The position numbers were made by a program, and so were the translations under genes. Shown in pieces: positions 58,667 to 64,000 of a stretch of 64,000 nt of DNA (the first letter of the stretch is position 1; every line of letters starts with the position of its first letter). This stretch comes from Ignavibacteriaceae bacterium (lineage in GTDB: Bacteria > Bacteroidota > Ignavibacteria > Ignavibacteriales > Ignavibacteriaceae), in the NCBI GenBank assembly GCA_019638025.1, contig JAHBUO010000001.1:1-64000 (forward strand), in the 5' to 3' direction. The notes beneath the pieces are model-generated. The model was not told the DNA's origin and did no database searches. It was given only the letters and a program-made list of their open reading frames with translations.

Positions 58667-59085
58667 TTCAATTCTTCCAGATAAAATTTATAAAAGTTAG
58701 TTTTGATTTCATCTCTTATCTTTCTAAAGACAGCAAGAACTTCTTCCTCTGTTCCGATTGCTTCGGCAGGGTCTTCAAAACCGATATGAAGATGTTTTGT
58801 GACTTTACCGAGAAATACCGGACAAGTTTCTTTGGCATTATCACAAACTGTAATAACAAAGTCTAATTCTTCATTAATAAACTGATTAGAATGCTTTGGG
58901 TAATTTTTACTTAAATCAATTCCCTCCTCACTCATTACAAGAATAGCTTTTGGATGTACTTGTTTTGAAGGATATGTTCCCGCAGAACAGACTTCAAGCT
59001 CTTTATCAAATGATTTTAAGAATCCTTCTGCCATTTGGCTTCTACAACTATTACCTGTACAAAGAATTAAGATTTTCTTTTTCAT
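58663..59085 (-). CDS. arsC: Arsenate reductase (thioredoxin-coupled)
   Basis: The 140-residue protein is of the low-molecular-weight phosphatase type. The P-loop CTGNSCRS holds C9 and C14, and C81 with C88 (CDNAKETC) complete the redox relay seen in the Staphylococcus-type, thioredoxin-linked enzymes. It reduces arsenate to arsenite in the cytoplasm, which ACR3 then expels. It has its own upstream inverted repeat that may bind ArsR, and overlaps acr3 by four bases. Confidence 0.96.
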   Translation of the reverse strand: MKKKILILCTGNSCRSQMAEGFLKSFDKELEVCSAGTYPSKQVHPKAILVMSEEGIDLSKNYPKHSNQFINEELDFVITVCDNAKETCPVFLGKVTKHLHIGFEDPAEAIGTEEEVLAVFRKIRDEIKTNFYKFYLEELK

Positions 59086-59114
59086 TACACTCCAATTTTA
59101 ATTAATAACTGATA

Positions 59115-59132
59115 TTTCGTCTATTATCGAAA
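59115..59132. promoter_or_regulatory. Candidate ArsR operator before arsC
   Basis: TTTCG (59115-59119) and CGAAA (59128-59132) are an inverted repeat around an 8-base spacer. The same half-sites and spacing occur before arsM at 60344-60361. It lies in the 58-base gap between arsR and arsC and may give arsC-acr3 a second regulated promoter. Confidence 0.62.
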
Positions 59133-59143
59133 CATTAAGTGCT

Positions 59144-59491
59144 TTATAATTTATTACAAATCGTATTTCTATCTGAATTAATTACTTTCATTTTATCGGC
59201 TATGATTATCGACTCATCAGCAATCCAGTAATCAAGTGATGAAAGAAGAGTTGTAATTCTTGTATCAATCGGGCGAGGGTTAATAAGATAATTTACCCAT
59301 TTACCGTCTTTCTCTTCGATAATAAATCCGTTCTCCTTTAATATCTTCAAATGCTGTGATACTGTTGATGCCGCTAACTCAAGCACATAAGTAATTTCAC
59401 AAACACATAATGGTTTTGCTTGAAGCATTTTTAATATTCGAAGCCGATTTGAATCAGATAAAGCCTTAAAAAATTTTACTTTGTCTTCCAT
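59144..59491 (-). CDS. arsR: ArsR-type arsenite-responsive repressor
   Basis: The 115-residue protein is a winged-helix repressor of the SmtB/ArsR family. The As(III)-binding pair C29-V-C31 lies in PLCVCEITYVL, matching the ELCVCDL-type sensor site in helix alpha-3, and the recognition helix follows (AASTVSQHLKILKENGFI). It should release DNA when arsenite or antimonite binds. It sits 12 bases after arsM and probably controls the operon through two similar inverted repeats, before arsM and before arsC. Confidence 0.95.
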   Translation of the reverse strand: MEDKVKFFKALSDSNRLRILKMLQAKPLCVCEITYVLELAASTVSQHLKILKENGFIIEEKDGKWVNYLINPRPIDTRITTLLSSLDYWIADESIIIADKMKVINSDRNTICNKL

Positions 59492-59503
59492 AATTATTGT
59501 TAT

Positions 59504-60319
59504 CTAGTTTTTAATTCCGGTTACGGTAATACTTCTAATTTTGGGATTTTGCATTCGATAATCAGCAAGCTCTTCCTCATTCAGATAGAGAAGTAGAAAA
59601 TCATCTGAGAGTGAAATTTCTTTAACTTTTCGAACAGCTACTTGCTTAAATCCGACTGATTCAATTATTCTCAAATATTCTTCTTGCTGAATTGCACCGG
59701 CGATACATCCTGTATAAAGTTCTTTAGAATTAAGTATTTTAATACTTAATGTCCCTTCTAAAACAATATCAGATACACAAAACATTCCGTTCGGTTTTAA
59801 TATTCTATAAATCTCTTGAAATGCTTTTTGCTTGCTTTGAACAAGATTCAGTACACAATTGCTAATCACTTTATCGGCAATATTATTCTCAAGAGGAATG
59901 TTTTCTATTTCCCCATGATAAAATTCAACATTCCTAAAACCAAGTTTAGCTTTATTTTCTTCAGCCTTTATAAACATAGCTTCAGTCATATCGATGCCGA
60001 TAACTTTTCCGGATTCCCCAACAAAACTTCGTGCAACAAAGACATCATTTCCCGCACCGCTTCCCAAATCAACAACAACATCCCCCAACTTAATATTTGC
60101 AAATTCAGTAGGGATACCGCAACCGAGTTGATAATCTGCTTCGGGGACATGCCCTTCAATATTATCATAACTTTCATTCATTGTAGTTAGACTGATACCG
60201 TCAATTTGAACCGGACCACAGCAGCTTGAGGGGATACATCCGCAGCCTTCGTTTTTACTGGATACAATTTTAGTGTATCTTGACTTTACTTCTTGTTTTA
60301 CTTCGTTTGAATTTTCCAT
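59504..60319 (-). CDS. arsM: Arsenite S-adenosylmethionine methyltransferase
   Basis: The 271-residue protein has the SAM motif VVDLGSGAGNDVF. The three cysteines that ArsM enzymes use to bind arsenite are present: C67 in YQLGCGIP, one in ISNCVLNL near residue 153 and one in YTGCIAGAI near 204. Extra cysteines near the N-terminus (CGC, CC; C26, C28, C33, C34) may be an added thiol site. It methylates arsenite to mono-, di- and trimethylated forms, some volatile. It is the first gene of the operon. The order arsM-arsR-arsC-acr3 is complete for sensing, reduction, methylation and efflux. Confidence 0.95.
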   Translation of the reverse strand: MENSNEVKQEVKSRYTKIVSSKNEGCGCIPSSCCGPVQIDGISLTTMNESYDNIEGHVPEADYQLGCGIPTEFANIKLGDVVVDLGSGAGNDVFVARSFVGESGKVIGIDMTEAMFIKAEENKAKLGFRNVEFYHGEIENIPLENNIADKVISNCVLNLVQSKQKAFQEIYRILKPNGMFCVSDIVLEGTLSIKILNSKELYTGCIAGAIQQEEYLRIIESVGFKQVAVRKVKEISLSDDFLLLYLNEEELADYRMQNPKIRSITVTGIKN

Positions 60320-60343
60320 AACCAGAGTCCTTTAATAATATCA

Positions 60344-60361
60344 TTTCGTTATTTGCCGAAA
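60344..60361. promoter_or_regulatory. Candidate ArsR operator before arsM
   Basis: The minimal repeat TTTCG-N8-CGAAA extends by one base pair each side to ATTTCG...CGAAAT (60343-60362). It lies 24 bases upstream of the arsM start, in the divergent gap to the beta-lactamase gene. A further TTCGAA palindrome sits at 60372-60377. It shares half-sites and 8-base spacing with the copy before arsC. Confidence 0.65.
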
Positions 60362-60428
60362 TATATACTTATTCGAAATTAAAACAAATTCATATTATAT
60401 GGATTTTAGATTTTAATTAACCGATATT

Positions 60429-60451
60429 TAATATTGAAATTATCAATATTA
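60429..60451. promoter_or_regulatory. 9-bp inverted repeat upstream of beta-lactamase gene
   Basis: TAATATTGA (60429-60437) and TCAATATTA (60443-60451) are perfect reverse complements with a 5-base spacer, 15 bases before the ATG. The symmetry and place fit an operator; the AT-rich content means a chance origin is possible. Confidence 0.5.
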
Positions 60452-60465
60452 GGGCTTGTAACAAC

Positions 60466-61281
60466 ATGAAAAAATCTCACATCATCTCTTTTTTGTTAAT
60501 CATTTTTTTTAACTCGTTAATATTTTCGCAAGGAATGTTTACCGAACAAACAATAAGAAAATACTTCGATGAATCGGGTGAGATGGGGATATTTATTTTG
60601 CATGATTTACAAAATGGAAAATACTTCTATCACAACAAAAAATTAGCGGATTCAAGCCTTTGCCCTGCTTCAACATTTAAAATACTTAACTCACTTATTG
60701 GTTTAGAAACAGGCGTTATTTCAGATGAAAATTTTGTAATCCCGTGGGACAAAGTTGAGCGACGCTTCCCCGGATGGAATGAGGATAATACATTAAAATC
60801 AGCATTTAAGTTTTCAACTGTTTGGTATTACCAGGAACTAGCCCGACGAGTTGGGATTACTAAAATGGAATACTTTTTAAATGAAGTCAATTTCGGGAAT
60901 AAACAAACTAATGGGAATGTTGATAAATTTTGGCTCGACGGGAGCTTAACAATCACACCAAACGAACAAATGGAATTTCTGATAAATCTTTACAAAGAAG
61001 AACTTCCTTTTTCCAAACGAAGTTTTGATATATTAAAAGATATTATGGTTGCTCCTTCAGATTCTAATTACATTATTAGAGCTAAGACCGGCTGGAATGA
61101 CTTAGACGGAAAAGATGTTGGCTGGTATATCGGTTATTATCAACAAAAAGATAATATCTACTTTTTTGTAAATTGTTTACTGACAGACGGAAACAGAAGT
61201 AGCAATTTTTTGAATGCAAGAAAAGAAATTGTATTCAAAGTGATGGAAGAGTATTTGAAAAATTTGAGTGTTATTAAGTAA
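60466..61281 (+). CDS. Class D (OXA-type) beta-lactamase
   Basis: The 271-residue protein has a signal peptide (~1-21, ending IFSQG) and all class D motifs. The active-site S69-T-F-K72 supplies the nucleophile serine and the lysine that is carboxylated in this class. The S117-T-V119 motif follows, then F143-G-N145 in place of YGN, a tryptophan at 156 near the carboxylated lysine, and K207-T-G209 followed by WND, with GWYIGY near the end. It should hydrolyse beta-lactams in the periplasm; FGN is also found in some natural OXA enzymes. There is no mobile element nearby, so it looks like a resident gene. A penicillin-binding role, as for BlaR-type sensors, is unlikely given the lack of membrane helices. 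Spectrum cannot be predicted. Confidence 0.93.
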   Translation: MKKSHIISFLLIIFFNSLIFSQGMFTEQTIRKYFDESGEMGIFILHDLQNGKYFYHNKKLADSSLCPASTFKILNSLIGLETGVISDENFVIPWDKVERRFPGWNEDNTLKSAFKFSTVWYYQELARRVGITKMEYFLNEVNFGNKQTNGNVDKFWLDGSLTITPNEQMEFLINLYKEELPFSKRSFDILKDIMVAPSDSNYIIRAKTGWNDLDGKDVGWYIGYYQQKDNIYFFVNCLLTDGNRSSNFLNARKEIVFKVMEEYLKNLSVIK

Positions 61282-61362
61282 TTTTTATCCCTCCGAAACC
61301 AAAAGAGATTAAAAACATCTTATTGATGTAAACAAATCAACCTAAAATAACGAAAGAATAAA

Positions 61363-62070
61363 ATGGAAGAACAAATTCAAATTTCGATGCCAAGAATCGG
61401 AGATAATGCTCCGGCCTTTAAAGCAGTAACAACACAAGGTGAAATTAATTTTCCTCAAGACTATAGAGGTGAATGGGTAATTCTATTTAGTCATCCGGCA
61501 GATTTTACTCCGGTATGCACTTCAGAATTTATGACTTTTGCTTCAATGGAAGAAAAATTTAATCAGGCTAATTGTAAGTTAGTTGGTCTCTCGGTTGACG
61601 GATTATATAGTCATATAGCGTGGCTAAGAACAATTAAAGAAAAGATCGAATACAAAGGGATGAAAGAGATTGAAGTTAAATTTCCTCTTATCGAAGACAT
61701 TACAATGGAAGTTTCAAAAAAATATGGAATGATTCAACCCGGTGAAAGTTCAACTAAAGCAGTTCGCGCTGTCTTCTTTATTGATCCAAAGGGGATTATT
61801 AGAACAATCATTTATTATCCTTTAAGCTTAGGTAGAAATTTTGAAGAATTGTATCGAGTATTAATTGCTTTACAGACTGCCGACGCATTCTCTATCGCAA
61901 CTCCGGCTGATTGGCAACCCGGTGATGATGTAATTGTACCACCTGCCGGTTCATGCGGAACAGCCAAAGACCGTATGGAGGGGAAAGAAGATATGAAGTG
62001 CTATGACTGGTTTTTCTGCACAAAACCAATTGAAAAAGAGAAAGTATTTTCTACAATTCTGAAGAAATAA
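61363..62070 (+). CDS. Prx6-type peroxiredoxin
   Basis: The 235-residue protein has the peroxidatic C52 in FSHPADFTPVCTSEF. A C-terminal extension contains C198, C213 and C219, like the archaeal Prx6-type thiol peroxidases in which C-terminal cysteines take part in the redox cycle. It reduces hydrogen peroxide and organic peroxides in the cytoplasm with thiol donors. The WQPGDDVIVPP segment is typical. It follows the beta-lactamase gene by 81 bases, without a visible link, and is ended by a terminator. The family is sure. Confidence 0.95.
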   Translation: MEEQIQISMPRIGDNAPAFKAVTTQGEINFPQDYRGEWVILFSHPADFTPVCTSEFMTFASMEEKFNQANCKLVGLSVDGLYSHIAWLRTIKEKIEYKGMKEIEVKFPLIEDITMEVSKKYGMIQPGESSTKAVRAVFFIDPKGIIRTIIYYPLSLGRNFEELYRVLIALQTADAFSIATPADWQPGDDVIVPPAGSCGTAKDRMEGKEDMKCYDWFFCTKPIEKEKVFSTILKK

Positions 62071-62078
62071 ATTATGTT

Positions 62079-62112
62079 AGCGTTCACTATTAAGTTGGTG
62101 AACGCTTTTTTT
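62079..62112 (+). terminator. Intrinsic terminator after peroxiredoxin gene
   Basis: A 9-bp perfect stem AGCGTTCAC (62079-62087) / GTGAACGCT (62098-62106) with a 10-base loop runs into seven T residues, nine bases after the stop. Confidence 0.93.
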
Positions 62113-62124
62113 ATTGTTAAAACT

Positions 62125-64000
62125 TTATACGAGTTTTTGTTGAAATGCAGCTGGAATGATGGGGAGTTCGATTGTTATTTTTGTCCCTTCGTTCTGCCTA
62201 CTAAATATTTTTAACTTACCATCCAATAGTTCAACAATTCTGTTAGAAATCGTTAAACCAAGTCCTGCTCCTTCATAATTTCTAGTTAATCCTTCATCCC
62301 CTTGATGAAATGCAGACAAAATATGAGAAAGTTTTTCTTCTTCAATTCCAATACCGGTATCAGAGACAGTAATATCAACTTTTTTAACTCCATCCTCACT
62401 GATATTTTCTGCACCGAGAGCTATAATTCCACTATTTGTAAACTTAATAGCATTATCGAAAATGTGGAATAAACAGACTTGAAGCAACTCCAAATCAGAG
62501 TAGAAGAAGATTTCATCGAACTTAACATTAAGTTTAAGTTCGATTCCCTTTTCTTGAATTTGGTCGAGATACTTATCGGCAATATGGTCAACAATCTGTT
62601 CGAAATTAATTTTCTCGGGTTTCATTGAAATTTTTCTTGCTTCTATATCCGAAAGTTGAAGCATCCCATCGAGAGTTTTTAATAGTCGATTTCCGCCTTG
62701 CTTAATAACGTCAATCATTTCGCGATGCTCATCGTCTTCCACTTCATTTTCCAAAATCTGTGCATATCCCAAGATGCTAATCAGAGGAGTTCTGAATTCA
62801 TGACTCATATTCGCTAATAAATAACTTTTAAATTTATTAGATTGTTCAGCGTTGAGTTTAGCATTTACAAGTTCATCAAGAACTTGTTTCTTTTCAGTTA
62901 TCTCTTCGATTAGAACAAAATAATTTATAATTACACCACGGGTATCGGCAATAGGAGCTATATAAAGGGACATCCAAAATTCTTCACCGCCTTTTCTTGT
63001 GTTGAGAATTTCCGATTTCCAAAACTCTCCCTTTGAAACTTTGCTTTCAAAATTATCTTTTGAAATATTAAGAATTGCAAGGTTGAAAAATTGCGGGAAA
63101 TGCCCTAAAATCTTATCTGAAGTTTCGCCTACAATTTCACCATATTTTTTGTTTGCATATCGTATTTGTCCATTTGTCTCAAGAATTAAAATTCCGATTG
63201 GATTTTGCTCCACAACCCACATAAATTTTAGTAGTTGGGCTTCTGCATTCTCACGATTTTTTATTTCTTGAACTAGTCTGGAATTACTATCTAACAGTTG
63301 TTCTGTTCTCACTTCAACCCGTTGTTCAAGAAGAAAATGAGCTTTTTGAAGTTCACTCTCATAACGCTTAAGTTCAGAATTATCAACAAAAGAATAGATT
63401 AGAATGGTTTTGTTTTCATACCTAAATGAGGATTCCTTCATAAGAACGGGAATAAGAGTCCCATCATCTTTATGTATGAGTCCATCGAAAGTTTCCGGCT
63501 TATTTGAACTTGCTATTGAAGTATGGATAAGAAAATAGTCAGTAATTTTTGTTCCGATTATTTTTTTTGAATTAACTGCAAGTAAATTGAGAGCATATTC
63601 ATTCCCGAAAATTATTTGTGTGGTTTGCTTATCAATCAGAATTATTCCTGAAGAAGTTGAGTTTAAAACAGCAGCAAGGAACTCATAATCAAAATTGACT
63701 CTTTCAAATTCATTTACAATTGAAGAAGAATTACTTTTAGAGCTAATTTCTTTTGCGATATTAGTTAAAGAAAGGTCAAGCAATAAAGCAAAGTTTATCG
63801 AAAAACCATTTAAATAAAAGAGAAGATTTTCTTGTTGAAGGAGAGAAGAATTTTTCTTAATTATCACAATTCCAATCATTCCGTTGGGGACATTAAGAGG
63901 TATAATAGAAAAAAAACTTTCTATTTTATTTTTAACAACCATCTCTTCCACAATTTCGCCTTCAACAATTGCTTTGGAAATGATTCCTTCATCAGTGAAC
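62125..64000 (-). CDS. PAS sensor histidine kinase, 5' partial
   Basis: The frame is open to the right window edge, so the true start lies outside; a GTG at 63951 is in frame but is not a safe start because GAF-like sequence continues upstream. The visible order is a partial GAF-like segment, a PAS domain (FDYEFLAAVLNSTSSGIILI), a coiled coil (LLEQRVEVRTEQLLDSNS), a second PAS (WVVEQNPIGILILETNG), HisKA with its phospho-accepting His in NMSHEFRTPLI, and a HATPase with FDNAIKFT, DTGIGIE and GAGLGLT. No output domain follows, so it needs a partner response regulator, not seen here. Signals are unknown. Confidence 0.9.
   Translation of the reverse strand, partial: FTDEGIISKAIVEGEIVEEMVVKNKIESFFSIIPLNVPNGMIGIVIIKKNSSLLQQENLLFYLNGFSINFALLLDLSLTNIAKEISSKSNSSSIVNEFERVNFDYEFLAAVLNSTSSGIILIDKQTTQIIFGNEYALNLLAVNSKKIIGTKITDYFLIHTSIASSNKPETFDGLIHKDDGTLIPVLMKESSFRYENKTILIYSFVDNSELKRYESELQKAHFLLEQRVEVRTEQLLDSNSRLVQEIKNRENAEAQLLKFMWVVEQNPIGILILETNGQIRYANKKYGEIVGETSDKILGHFPQFFNLAILNISKDNFESKVSKGEFWKSEILNTRKGGEEFWMSLYIAPIADTRGVIINYFVLIEEITEKKQVLDELVNAKLNAEQSNKFKSYLLANMSHEFRTPLISILGYAQILENEVEDDEHREMIDVIKQGGNRLLKTLDGMLQLSDIEARKISMKPEKINFEQIVDHIADKYLDQIQEKGIELKLNVKFDEIFFYSDLELLQVCLFHIFDNAIKFTNSGIIALGAENISEDGVKKVDITVSDTGIGIEEEKLSHILSAFHQGDEGLTRNYEGAGLGLTISNRIVELLDGKLKIFSRQNEGTKITIELPIIPAAFQQKLV

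Noticed and set aside
59816-60190. 124-codon open frame on the plus strand
   Set aside because: It lies entirely antisense to arsM, has no family motif and no supported start; treated as a shadow.
1-64000. Mobile element, prophage, tRNA or rRNA genes
   Set aside because: I looked for transposase, integrase and phage proteins, and by eye for tRNA-like cloverleaves and rRNA, and found none.

Overview
The window reads as one chromosomal segment of an AT-rich bacterium of the FCB group, most likely an Ignavibacteria-type organism (Ignavibacteriota). The strongest clue is a set of nine secreted proteins that end in the same type IX secretion (T9SS) C-terminal sorting domain, recognisable by the signature QNYPNPFNPxTxI and a final block of the type SGVYFYKL...KKxxLxK. 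That signature is typical of Ignavibacteria and relatives. Many genes also lack a clear Shine-Dalgarno site, and one TAnnTTTG-like promoter box is visible, as in Bacteroidota and relatives. I see no rRNA, tRNA, CRISPR array, transposase, integrase or phage gene. The two genes at the window edges are cut: a T9SS cargo gene at the left and a histidine kinase at the right.

Layout. 1-7.9 kb: four co-oriented, closely spaced genes for T9SS-exported surface or secreted proteins (LamG-like, beta-helix, and two 14-repeat YCF48/BNR-type propellers), ended by a terminator. 8-20.8 kb: a ricin-type lectin, a CNNM/CBS membrane protein, glycogen phosphorylase, a GH20 hexosaminidase, a hotdog thioesterase, a T9SS phosphodiester glycosidase, release factor 1 and a membrane phosphoesterase. 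20.8-31 kb: an Omp28-like T9SS protein, a SWIM-SNF2 helicase, then a four-gene minus-strand cluster (cytochrome P450, cyclopropane-fatty-acid-synthase-like methyltransferase, GNAT acetyltransferase, DMT-type transporter). 31-38.6 kb: mutS coupled to a DUF1684 lipoprotein, DAHP synthase, a glutamate-racemase-like protein with a signal peptide, and a T9SS protein with an unusually strong ribosome binding site. 38.7-47.5 kb: a TonB-dependent receptor with a small membrane partner, a TIGR01777 epimerase, an adaptor/permease/TolC efflux set without its own ATPase, and a SemiSWEET. 47.7-52.2 kb: a beta-barrel-like protein, a T9SS M1 peptidase whose start codon lies in a 13-bp perfect hairpin, and a T9SS propeller protein. 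52.2-57.4 kb: a receiver-kinase and a six-PAS/GAF kinase. 57.5-60.4 kb: an arsenic operon arsM-arsR-arsC-acr3. 60.4-64 kb: a class D beta-lactamase, a Prx6-type peroxiredoxin and a truncated PAS histidine kinase.

How the parts fit together. The T9SS cargo suggests a cell that displays many propeller, helix and lectin-like proteins, a carbohydrate-active enzyme and a peptidase at its surface. No T9SS machinery gene is present, so it must be encoded elsewhere. The arsenic operon is complete: sensing, arsenate reduction, arsenite efflux and methylation. Two copies of TTTCG-N8-CGAAA, one before arsM and one before arsC, look like ArsR operators. The regulatory structures most worth testing are those ArsR sites, the start-codon hairpin of the M1 peptidase gene and a 9-bp inverted repeat just before the beta-lactamase gene. 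The most unusual gene grouping is the P450/methyltransferase/GNAT/DMT cluster. All functional assignments come from reading motifs in the sequence; no database search was run.
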